In this document: positions 25,833 to 32,772 of the stretch, in pieces
How positions within the stretch are numbered: the first letter of the stretch is position 1
Layout of the letters: each line of letters begins with the position of its first letter
NCBI RefSeq assembly: GCF_000708285.2
Contig: NZ_JAUG01000020.1
Location: forward strand, 1-56,933
Reading direction: 5' to 3'
Length of the DNA stretch: 56,933 nt
DNA from: Pedobacter borealis DSM 19626
Lineage (GTDB): Bacteria; Bacteroidota; Bacteroidia; Sphingobacteriales; Sphingobacteriaceae
The notes under the pieces: generated by a model
The model's database searches: none
What the model was told of the DNA's origin: nothing
What the model saw: only the letters and a program-made list of their open reading frames with translations
Translations under genes and position numbers: made by a program

Positions 25833-26025
25833 AGTCGTTTTTTCGTTAAATGATTCTGAAGCTATCATTACGCAGCATTTGGGCAACGATGGCTTCGATT
25901 TTGTGTTTTGGTTATAGATTAGACGCATCTCTGATGAAAACGTTGCAAACAATTCAAATTATTTTTCAAATAGTTTGAATTTCATCCTTAAAATCGTTCT
26001 TTTTGTATTCAATCCTTTTTATACA

Positions 26026-26532
26026 ATGGCATCGCAATTACTTATTCTCAACAAGAAACAAATTCAGCAGAAAATAGATCGTATCGCTTATCAGATTTTA
26101 GAAGATAACCTGAATGAGAAAGAAGTGGTGCTTGCCGGTATTTGGGACCGTGGTTACAAACTAGCGCTAAGATTAGAAAAAGTGCTTAAAAAGATTTCGG
26201 GCTTTAAACTAACTTTACTGCGTATCGATCTGCAGAAAGAAAGCAGCAAATTGGTAGCTTCGACAGATCTGGATGAAAGCCATTGGAAAAACAAGGTGAT
26301 CATTATTGTCGATGACGTATTGAACAGCGGTAAAACCCTTGCTTATGGCTTGGGTGTTTTCTTAAATACGCCGCATAAAAAAATACGTACAGTAGTTTTG
26401 GTTGATCGAAGCCATAAAATTTTCCCTATTGCCACCGATTTTGTTGGTCTTGAACTGGCTACCATCTTAAAAGAACATGTAGATGTGGTAATGGATGTGG
26501 AAGGTGAAGAAGATCGGGTTTATTTGAGCTAA
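26026..26532 (+). CDS. Phosphoribosyltransferase family protein (PyrR-like)
   Basis: A protein of 168 residues from the ATG at 26026 (MASQLLILNKKQIQQKI); the in-frame ATG 17 codons upstream adds a hydrophobic stretch unlike the family. The PRPP-binding loop reads VIIIVDDVLNSGKTLAYG near residues 87-104, with the paired acidic residues that bind PRPP and Mg. Its overall form resembles PyrR and hypoxanthine-type transferases, but the base specificity and any RNA-binding role cannot be decided. No pyrimidine genes are adjacent. Confidence 0.85.
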   Translation: MASQLLILNKKQIQQKIDRIAYQILEDNLNEKEVVLAGIWDRGYKLALRLEKVLKKISGFKLTLLRIDLQKESSKLVASTDLDESHWKNKVIIIVDDVLNSGKTLAYGLGVFLNTPHKKIRTVVLVDRSHKIFPIATDFVGLELATILKEHVDVVMDVEGEEDRVYLS

Positions 26533-26586
26533 AAAAAATGTAAAACGGAGGAGGTAAGATGGGTGATGGAATTTATCTTAGGTGAC

Positions 26587-26780
26587 ATTGTCCTCGTTTG
26601 TAACGAGGATATGCGAGAATAGCGATTGTATCGCTTGATCAGAAACAAGAAAAGAAATTAATATGGGCACATTACAAATGTGCACCTCATTAATCCTCGT
26701 TACAAACGAGGACTATAATTCATCTGTGCTATCGTCCTCGTTTGTAACGAGGATGCACGAGAATAGCGATTTTATCGCTT
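26587..26780. repeat. REP cluster, left flank of the RAYT gene
   Basis: Three copies of a palindrome CCTCGTTTGTAACGAGG are present: two in one orientation (about 26591 and 26734), each followed by GAGAATAGCGAT and a short stem AGCGAT-ATCGCT, and one reversed copy (about 26694). Between them lies GCACATTACAAATGTGC, another perfect hairpin. Copies on the right of the transposase (27360-27549) share all these parts. Confidence 0.88.
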
Positions 26781-26783
26781 TTT

Positions 26784-27335
26784 TTAAATCAATTCAATTT
26801 TCACCAAACCTTTAATTCCAGCATAATCTTTAGCGCTACTGTAAATGTATTGCTCGGGAGATTCAACAATACCAGCTTTAACTGGATTATCATGGATATA
26901 ATGTAGTTTTTGAAAAGCATCGATTTCTTGTAAATCGATAGGATGATTGTCGTCTTGCCAGATTTTGTGATTTTCTGCCCGATTGGTCTTTCTAGCTTCG
27001 AAACTAAACTTATCTAAAAGCCAATCTCTCCTACTTTCAGGTATCTCTTTAATGGTAACAGCCAATTGCTTCGAAGTGAATTTTTTAAAATCTCTCAAAA
27101 AATCAGACATTTTATTTGGCTCTTTACATCTTCCAATAAAATGAATGTGATTCGTCATCAGAACCCAACCATTTAATATTAATCCTTTATTCTCGATACA
27201 GTGATTTAACGAATCGACAATTATGTTTTTATATTCTGGTCTTGTAAATAAGTCTATCCAACCAACTATTGTACATGTTATAAAATAAGCCTGATTTTGA
27301 TCAGTAATTATATATCTGCTTCCTCCCATAATCAA
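26784..27335 (-). CDS. REP-associated tyrosine transposase (RAYT, TnpA_REP, Y1 family)
   Basis: A 183-residue HUH single-strand nuclease. The metal-binding His pair is in NHIHFI (His63 and His65) and the catalytic Tyr146 is in LHYIHDNPVKAG, a phrase diagnostic of RAYTs. The enzyme would cleave REP hairpins on single-stranded DNA and is presumably responsible for spreading the CCTCGTTTGTAACGAGG family that surrounds it on both sides. Length is usual, and no frameshift is seen, so it may be active. The C-terminus ends right beside REP copy 26734-26780. Confidence 0.93.
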   Translation of the reverse strand: MIMGGSRYIITDQNQAYFITCTIVGWIDLFTRPEYKNIIVDSLNHCIENKGLILNGWVLMTNHIHFIGRCKEPNKMSDFLRDFKKFTSKQLAVTIKEIPESRRDWLLDKFSFEARKTNRAENHKIWQDDNHPIDLQEIDAFQKLHYIHDNPVKAGIVESPEQYIYSSAKDYAGIKGLVKIELI

Positions 27336-27359
27336 ATAAGATTTTTTAATGTCTTTAAG

Positions 27360-27549
27360 TTATTATCCTCAGTTGTAATGAGGATGCTTGGGAGATCTAC
27401 TCGTAAATATAAAGAAATAATATTCTGTATTGCAAATTTGGATCATCGTCCTCGTTTGAAACGAGGATGCCAGAGAATAGCGATTTTATCGCTAGAAATA
27501 CAAATAAATTTTTGAAACTATTACACCACATTGCAAATGTGGATCTCGC
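27360..27549. repeat. REP cluster, right flank of the RAYT gene
   Basis: An eroded copy (ATCCTCAGTTGTAATGAGGAT, about 27364) is followed by CCTCGTTTGAAACGAGGATGCC with GAGAATAGCGATTTTATCGCT (about 27449-27494) and then by the hairpin CCACATTGCAAATGTGG (about 27525). The order of parts repeats the left flank. Confidence 0.82.
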
Positions 27550-27552
27550 TAA

Positions 27553-27701
27553 GAGGTTGTATCATAAAGGCGATTTCACCTCAAATGCTGTCATGTTGAG
27601 CTTGTCGAAACACCTCAAAGAGTATTTAACAGGCCCTTCGACAGGCTCTCCGAAGGAGTCCTTTGGACAGGATGACAAATCTATATTTATGATACAACCT
27701 C
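27553..27701. mobile_element. MITE of 149 bp with 16-bp terminal inverted repeats, carrying a REP pair
   Basis: GAGGTTGTATCATAAA at the left and TTTATGATACAACCTC at the right are exact inverted copies. The flanks CTAA (27549-27552) and CTAT (27702-27705) could be a 4-bp target duplication with one change, as made by IS5-type transposases. The middle (27588-27677) is a REP-like pair, TGTCATGTTGAGCTTGTCG to GGACAGGATGACA, plus the inner palindrome GCCCTTCGACAGGCTC. There is no transposase. Confidence 0.85.
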
Positions 27702-27762
27702 CTATAGTCGTCTTAAAGAAACCACATTTGCAATTAACCTCAATTTTTTGCAATTTCCCGAA

Positions 27763-28386
27763 ATGTATCAGCCTAGAAAAAATAATTTGATCTTCAGCTT
27801 TTTCTCCTGGTACATCCAGTTTATCATCAAAAAAGATTTTTCAGCTTTTAAGTATGGTGAGGTGGAGATTAAACAAGATGCGGCTATATTGATTTTGGCC
27901 AATCATTTTAGCTGGTGGGATGGTTTTTTCCTTTTTTACATCAACAAAAAAGTATTTAAGAAACAATTTCATGTTTTAGTGAATGCCGAAAACTATACTA
28001 AAGTTGGTTTTCTAAAGTATCTTGGTGCTTTTGCGGCCGAAAATAAAGGTAAAGATGTTTTAGAAACGCTTAATTATGCAGGCAGATTGTTAGATAGCCC
28101 CGCAAATTTGGTACTTGTATTCCCCCAGGGCAAATTATATTCAAACCATCTCAAAAATATCAGTTTCGAAAAAGGAGTGATGCAGATGATCAATGCCAGT
28201 CAGAAAAAAATCAATATTATTTTTGCAGCCACCTTTATTGATTATTTTGCAGAAAGAAAGCCCTCAGCTTATACTTATTTGCAGCATTGGGAGAATGAAG
28301 AATATGTGAGCTTGCAATTGCTGAAAAGTGCCTATAATAAACATTACGATCAATCGGTTGTTAAACAAACTCAGCTAATTGAATGA
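27763..28386 (+). CDS. Lysophospholipid acyltransferase family protein (possible carotenoid acyltransferase)
   Basis: A protein of 207 residues from the ATG at 27763; an in-frame TTG at 27748 is less likely. The PlsC-type motif HX4D is present as NHFSWWDG near residue 45, and the substrate motif appears as FPQGKLYSN near residue 121. It should transfer an acyl chain from acyl-ACP or CoA. The stop overlaps the glycosyltransferase start by 4 bases (ATGA), and a CruF-type gene follows, the same trio of activities that makes acylated carotenoid glycosides in green sulfur bacteria. That link suggests it esterifies a carotenoid sugar, which is inference; a glycerolipid substrate is the alternative. 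Confidence 0.82.
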   Translation: MYQPRKNNLIFSFFSWYIQFIIKKDFSAFKYGEVEIKQDAAILILANHFSWWDGFFLFYINKKVFKKQFHVLVNAENYTKVGFLKYLGAFAAENKGKDVLETLNYAGRLLDSPANLVLVFPQGKLYSNHLKNISFEKGVMQMINASQKKINIIFAATFIDYFAERKPSAYTYLQHWENEEYVSLQLLKSAYNKHYDQSVVKQTQLIE

Positions 28387-29471
28387 CAATTTTTATTTAC
28401 GCCGTTTTAATTTTCCTGGTGATCCGGTTTTCGGTTACTGTTTTCAATTTTCTTTCTAACCCTAAGTTGCCGAGAGTGGTTAAACACTATCATGATAAGG
28501 TTTCGATCTTAATCCCTGCACGAAATGAAGCAGCGGATATTTTAGAATTGCTCGTTTCGATAAAAACCCAGGATTACACCAATTATGAAGTTATTGTTTT
28601 GGATGATAACAGCGATGACAATACTTTCGGTGTAGTCGAAAATTTTTGCCTTACGAACCCGCAATTTAAAGTGGTAAGCGGTAAAGCGTTACCTCAAAAC
28701 TGGCTTGGGAAAAATTATGCCTGCCATCAGCTTAGCGAACTGGCTACAGGGAAATATCTTTTGTTTATCGACGCAGACGAATCAGTAAAAAGAGGATTGA
28801 TCAATAGCCTGATCAACCGGATGGAAATTGGAGGCCTTGCTTTGTTAAGTGTTTTTACCAACCAAACTATAAAATCGATAGGCGAGTGGTTAACAGTGCC
28901 CTTAATGCATTTTATACTGCTAAATTTATTGCCTTTGCGATTGGTTAAACTTTCGAAAAATCCAGCATTTTCAGCAGCAAGCGGACAGTGCATGTTTTTT
29001 AATGCCAATAATTACAAAGAAAACCATTGGCATGAACGGGTTAAACATCAGGTTGTGGAAGATGTGGAGATTATGAAGTTGGTAAAACAAGAAAAATTTA
29101 ATGCAGAGGCCCTTTTAGCCAACGGACTGATCTATTGCAGGATGTACAAAAATTTAGGCGAAAGCTTAAACGGTTTTAGTAAAAATTTACTGGCGGGTTT
29201 TGGTAATAACATCATAATATTATTACTTTACCAGCTTTTGGTAACTGTAGGGCCAGTAATTTTAATCTTAAACTTTAATATTGCTTTACTTGTATTACCA
29301 TTAACTTTAATAGTATTAAGTAGAATGATGATCTCCTATTTATCGGGACAAAATGTTTTGATAAATCTGATTTTACATCCCTTACAGATGTTGTTCTTCT
29401 TAATCATTTCATTCATTTCTATAAAAAAACATATTTTTAAAACGAGCACATGGAAGGGCAGAACGATTTAA
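28383..29471 (+). CDS. Family 2 glycosyltransferase (CruC-like, probable carotenoid glycosyltransferase)
   Basis: A 362-residue membrane glycosyltransferase. TM1 is at about 3-22. The GT-A domain starts with VSILIPARNEA (40-50), has Asp74-Asp75 in VLDDNSDD, the DxD equivalent Asp130-Ala-Asp132 in FIDADES and an acidic motif in VVEDVEI. Three or four helices follow from about 275. Its position between an acyltransferase and a CruF-type hydratase, with overlaps of 4 and 22 bases, points to glycosylation of the carotenoid hydroxyl, as CruC does. Sequence alone cannot give the sugar or acceptor. Confidence 0.82.
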   Translation: MTIFIYAVLIFLVIRFSVTVFNFLSNPKLPRVVKHYHDKVSILIPARNEAADILELLVSIKTQDYTNYEVIVLDDNSDDNTFGVVENFCLTNPQFKVVSGKALPQNWLGKNYACHQLSELATGKYLLFIDADESVKRGLINSLINRMEIGGLALLSVFTNQTIKSIGEWLTVPLMHFILLNLLPLRLVKLSKNPAFSAASGQCMFFNANNYKENHWHERVKHQVVEDVEIMKLVKQEKFNAEALLANGLIYCRMYKNLGESLNGFSKNLLAGFGNNIIILLLYQLLVTVGPVILILNFNIALLVLPLTLIVLSRMMISYLSGQNVLINLILHPLQMLFFLIISFISIKKHIFKTSTWKGRTI

Positions 29472-30115
29472 AGGTTAAAAGGATTGCAGTTGCAATAATT
29501 GTCGTTTTTCACATGGTTGGCTTGCTTGGCTTCTTAATTCCTGTTGCCCAGCCTTATTTTATCAAACTGGTTCCCTTTCATTTGTTGCTGATGTTTGCCG
29601 TAATTGTTTTTTCGTACAATGCCGATGTGAAACGTTTATTGTTACTGGTTTCGGGTGTATTTCTCTGTGGCTTTTTAGTCGAGGTACTGGGCGTGCATAC
29701 CGGAAAGATATTTGGCAGCTATTATTACGGCGATACATTGGGCTACAAAGTTGCTGCGGTTCCATTACTAATGGGTGTAAATTGGATAATCCTTATTTTC
29801 AGTGTTGGGCAAATGATGAAAAGTATGAAAATCAGGCATAGTATTCTGGCTTCTGTTCTCGGTGCTTTTATACTGGTAGGTTTCGATTTCTTTTTGGAAC
29901 CTGTGGCCATGAAATTTAACTACTGGCAGTGGGACTGGCATGAAATCCCTGTTCAGAATTATGTAGCATGGTTTATTGTTTCGGTAATATTGTTAAAGTT
30001 TTACTATGCTTTGGGCTTAAAGCAACAGAAATATATTGGTACTGTAATGTTCGTTTCACAGCTAATCTTTTTTGTTGTCTTATACATGACAACCGGAACA
30101 AATATTTTTGCTTAA
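29450..30115 (+). CDS. cruF: Carotenoid biosynthesis protein of the CruF family (1',2'-hydratase)
   Basis: A 221-residue protein with about seven transmembrane helices. The conserved block GFLVEVLGVHTGKIFGSYYYG (about 75-95, a glutamate inside a helix) followed by VPLLMGVNWIILIF is characteristic of CruF and bacterioruberin hydratases. The enzyme adds water to the psi end of a carotenoid, giving a tertiary hydroxyl. It starts inside the 3' end of the glycosyltransferase gene (22-base overlap), so the trio is one operon. CrtD and CrtW homologues in the same window fit a pathway to a ketolated monocyclic carotenoid of the flexixanthin kind. Confidence 0.85.
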   Translation: MEGQNDLKVKRIAVAIIVVFHMVGLLGFLIPVAQPYFIKLVPFHLLLMFAVIVFSYNADVKRLLLLVSGVFLCGFLVEVLGVHTGKIFGSYYYGDTLGYKVAAVPLLMGVNWIILIFSVGQMMKSMKIRHSILASVLGAFILVGFDFFLEPVAMKFNYWQWDWHEIPVQNYVAWFIVSVILLKFYYALGLKQQKYIGTVMFVSQLIFFVVLYMTTGTNIFA

Positions 30116-30143
30116 TTTTGTGAGGTTATTTAATTAATTTTAT

Positions 30144-30353
30144 ATGATGGAAACACTAATCGTACAGCCTAAAAATAAAAAGCAGCTTATGGCAGTTGAG
30201 GCCGTGTTACAAGCATTGAATGTAACTTTTAAAAAAGGGAAAAGTTATAGTTCTGAATTTATAAGTGAAATAGCTAAAGGGGAAGATGATGTGAAAAATG
30301 GACGTTTAACAAGGGTTAAGGATGTTCAAAATATATGGAAAAGTATTTTGTAG
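30144..30353 (+). CDS. Antitoxin of a YoeB-type toxin-antitoxin pair (DUF2683-like)
   Basis: A 69-residue protein starting METLIVQPKNKKQLMAVEAVL. The opening beta-strand and the following helix are typical of small antitoxins paired with YoeB/RelE toxins in Bacteroidota. The C-terminal part (GEDDVKNGRLTRVKDVQNIW) should wrap the toxin. Its coding end overlaps the toxin start by 19 bases, giving translational coupling. The antitoxin with toxin normally represses its own promoter; an operator is not obvious in the 28-base upstream gap. Confidence 0.82.
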   Translation: MMETLIVQPKNKKQLMAVEAVLQALNVTFKKGKSYSSEFISEIAKGEDDVKNGRLTRVKDVQNIWKSIL

Positions 30354-30616
30354 ACATTACAGATCAAGCTAAAAAACAATTAGCTGAGATCCTTAAGTCA
30401 GGAGATAAAGCTTCCATTAAAAAAATCCAGCAAATTTTTATAGAATTAAGTATTCATCCAGCATCAGGCGTAGGTAAACCTGAAAAATTAAAATTTGAAT
30501 TTTCTGGCTATTGGTCAAGACAAATAAATAAAAAAGATATGTTAGTCTATAGAATCGATGAAGAGATTATTACTGTATTTGTAATTTCTGCTAGGGGACA
30601 TTACCACGATAAATAA
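30335..30616 (+). CDS. Txe/YoeB family ribosome-dependent mRNA interferase
   Basis: A 93-residue RelE-superfamily toxin. The central block PEKLKFEFSGYWSRQINKKD with LVYRIDEE, and the C-terminal ISARGHYHDK, match YoeB, where Glu, Arg and the C-terminal His-Tyr pair carry out mRNA cleavage on the ribosome. It appears intact. The pair interrupts a run of carotenoid and isoprenoid genes (cruF before, ispH after), so it was probably inserted there. Confidence 0.9.
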   Translation: MEKYFVDITDQAKKQLAEILKSGDKASIKKIQQIFIELSIHPASGVGKPEKLKFEFSGYWSRQINKKDMLVYRIDEEIITVFVISARGHYHDK

Positions 30617-30632
30617 CTAATCCCGAGAAAAA

Positions 30633-31484
30633 ATGAGCAACTTAAACTTACAGGTCAACATCGATAAATCATCAGGCTTTTGCTTTGGCGTAGTATATGC
30701 CATAGAAATGGCCGAAGATATTCTGGATAACGAAGGTTATTTATATTGCCTTGGTGATATTGTGCATAACGATGAAGAAGTAGAGCGTTTAACCAATCGC
30801 GGATTAAAAATCATCGATCACGAAGTATTAAAAAACTTAAGGGACGAAAAGGTTTTAATCAGGGCTCATGGTGAGGCGCCATCAACCTATCAACTGGCTT
30901 TAGAAAATAACCTGACTTTAATAGATGCTTCATGTCCTGTTGTGCTGAAATTACAGAATAGGATTAAAAATTCACATGATGATGATGAGCAAGTACTTAT
31001 TTTTGGTAAGCACGGGCACGCCGAGGTAATCGGATTACAAGGTCAAACAGATGGTAAAGCAATTGTTTTTCAGGATCTGGCCGAGCTGGATAATGTAGAA
31101 TTGCCTGCTAAATTTACCCTATATAGCCAAACCACTAAAAGCACCGATAAATTCTATCACATTAAAGATGAATTATTGAGCCGTGGTTATGAAGTTAAGG
31201 CTAACGATACCATTTGCCGGCAAGTATCTAACCGTTACGAAGAGCTGGAAGATTTTGTAAGTCATTATGATAAAATCGTTTTCGTATCAGGCAAGAAATC
31301 TTCTAACGGAAAAGTGCTGTACGATGTTTGTAAAAAACACAACGATAATTCTTATTTCATTTCGAATGTTGAAGAGTTATATCAAACCTGGTTTAACGAA
31401 AATGATAAAGTTGGCATCTGCGGTGCTACTTCTACACCAATGTGGCTGATGGAAAAGGTTAAAGCCGCTTTGGAAAAATACTAG
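30633..31484 (+). CDS. ispH: 4-hydroxy-3-methylbut-2-enyl diphosphate reductase
   Basis: A 283-residue Fe-S enzyme, last step of the MEP pathway, producing IPP and DMAPP. Cluster Cys residues are Cys17 in GFCFGV, one in DASCPVV near residue 107 and one in DTICRQ near 193. Substrate-binding motifs RAHGEAPSTY and VHNDEEVERL are intact. Length fits the short IspH group. It lies 16 bases after the YoeB gene and upstream of the crtW-like gene, so precursor supply and carotenoid tailoring lie side by side. Confidence 0.96.
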   Translation: MSNLNLQVNIDKSSGFCFGVVYAIEMAEDILDNEGYLYCLGDIVHNDEEVERLTNRGLKIIDHEVLKNLRDEKVLIRAHGEAPSTYQLALENNLTLIDASCPVVLKLQNRIKNSHDDDEQVLIFGKHGHAEVIGLQGQTDGKAIVFQDLAELDNVELPAKFTLYSQTTKSTDKFYHIKDELLSRGYEVKANDTICRQVSNRYEELEDFVSHYDKIVFVSGKKSSNGKVLYDVCKKHNDNSYFISNVEELYQTWFNENDKVGICGATSTPMWLMEKVKAALEKY

Positions 31485-31499
31485 ATTTATCATGAGAGG

Positions 31500-31566
31500 C
31501 GTCACCCTGAATTTAGTTCAGGGTCTTTATAACGGAGAAAGATGCTGAACTAAATTCAGCATGACG
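31500..31566. repeat. REP pair (family GTCACCCTGAA)
   Basis: Hairpins ACCCTGAATTTAGTTCAGGGT and TGCTGAACTAAATTCAGCA are bounded by inverted CGTCA and TGACG. It lies in the 99-base gap between ispH and the ketolase gene. Confidence 0.82.
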
Positions 31567-31583
31567 AAATAAAATAAAAGCCA

Positions 31584-32258
31584 TTGAAAACTGTAAACCC
31601 ACATACCGGAATTCTGGTTGCGTTAACCATAATTGTCTGTTGGTTTGTTTCTCTTTATTTCTTGCTTACATGGAATTTTGCCTGGAGCAATCCCTTGGTT
31701 TATCTGATGATTGTTGTTCAGATGCATTTGTACACCGGTTTGTTTATTACCGCCCACGATGCGATGCACGAAACGATATCGCCAAACCAAAAAACAAATA
31801 ATTTTATTGGCTATCTTTCCGTTTTTCTCTACGCAGGTTTTTTTTATAACCGTTTGTATGCGAAACATCACCAGCACCACCGTCATGTACACAGTGAAGA
31901 AGATCCTGATTTTGCGCCGCATGGCTTTTGGAAATGGTATTTCCGTTTCATGTTAAATTATGTCACGATAATTCAATTGGTAATTATGGCCATAACTTAT
32001 AATGTGTTGAAAATCTGGATTGATGAAAAGAACCTGCTGTTGTTTTGGGTACTGCCATCCTTATTAAGCACTTTTCAGTTATTTTATTTCGGAACCTATT
32101 TGCCGCATAAGGGGGAGCACGATAATGAATATCATTCGTCTACCTTACAGAAAAATCATTTTGTTGCCTTTATTACCTGTTACTTTTTTGGCTATCATTT
32201 AGAACATCACCAAAAACCAGGCATACCTTGGTGGCAATTATATAAAGCAAAAGATTGA
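31584..32258 (+). CDS. crtW: CrtW-like beta-carotene ketolase (membrane fatty-acid desaturase fold)
   Basis: A 224-residue membrane di-iron enzyme. His boxes are HDAMHE near residue 58, HHQHHRHVH near residue 96 and the C-terminal YHLEHHQ near 208. The phrases LYTGLFITAHDAMH, LFYFGTYLPH and PWWQLY are shared with CrtW 4-ketolases, which oxidise the beta-ionone ring with O2. The start codon is TTG, since no ATG lies upstream in frame and later ATGs cut helix 1. A hydroxylase of the same fold is the main alternative. It follows ispH and the REP pair. Confidence 0.85.
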   Translation: MKTVNPHTGILVALTIIVCWFVSLYFLLTWNFAWSNPLVYLMIVVQMHLYTGLFITAHDAMHETISPNQKTNNFIGYLSVFLYAGFFYNRLYAKHHQHHRHVHSEEDPDFAPHGFWKWYFRFMLNYVTIIQLVIMAITYNVLKIWIDEKNLLLFWVLPSLLSTFQLFYFGTYLPHKGEHDNEYHSSTLQKNHFVAFITCYFFGYHLEHHQKPGIPWWQLYKAKD

Positions 32259-32772
32259 TGTATTTAGGTTTTAGAAAGCAAGGTTCTGCGCTTTTGTTAA
32301 AGTTGGTCGTGGTGTCAGATGTTGCCATCTGACACTAAATATCCGTGGTGTTGGATGTTACCATCCGACACTAACTAATTTTCAAATAATATTTACTTGT
32401 TCGATTGTCAGATGATAACATCTGACACTAAATATCCGTGGTGTTGGATGTTACCATCCGACACTGACTAATTTTCAAATAATATTTACTTGTTCGAATT
32501 GTCAGATGATAACATCTGACAGCACGCTATCCGTGGTGTTGGATGTTACTATCCGACACTGACTAATTTTCAAATAATATTTACTTGATCTAAAAAAATG
32601 TCAGATGGTAACATCTGACAGCACATTGATGGATTCCACATGCTATTGCTCAATAGCCTTTGGAAGTATGAAATAACACTTTTTGACTAAAAAATGTTTG
32701 CAATCACATTTTAAGCATAGGGAAAAAACAATAAAAAGGCGATATTTGCGCCACGAAACATATTCTTTATAA
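32259..32772. other. Intergenic region dominated by a hairpin array
   Basis: 514 bases between crtW and hemH. The array occupies 32308-32625. Positions 32640-32772 are A/T-rich leader sequence of hemH with a GATATTTG element near 32742 that is one base from the -7 consensus. Confidence 0.7.
32308..32625. repeat. Tandem array of two alternating hairpins, period 93-95 bp
   Basis: Hairpin A is TGTCAGATGNTNNCATCTGACA (copies at about 32313, 32406, 32501 and 32599) and hairpin B is TGTTGGATGTTACCATCCGACA (copies at about 32349, 32442 and 32537). A and B alternate in a fixed frame, joined by AATATCCGTGG on one side and CTAATTTTCAAATAATATTT on the other. Three full units are nearly identical; small differences lie in the loops. 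No coding content. Confidence 0.92.

Larger units (their letters stand above)
27336..27747. other. Intergenic region with REPs and a second MITE
   Basis: 412 bases without a credible gene. Positions 27360-27549 hold REP copies of the RAYT family and 27553-27701 a MITE. Frames of 60-107 codons cross this region but consist only of repeat sequence. Confidence 0.75.

Noticed and set aside
27467..27790. 107-codon frame across the second MITE
   Set aside because: It is made of REP and MITE sequence and ends inside the acyltransferase gene in another frame.
32308..32625. CRISPR-like regular repeats
   Set aside because: Repeats are palindromic, the intervening sequences are constant rather than unique spacers, and no cas gene is near.
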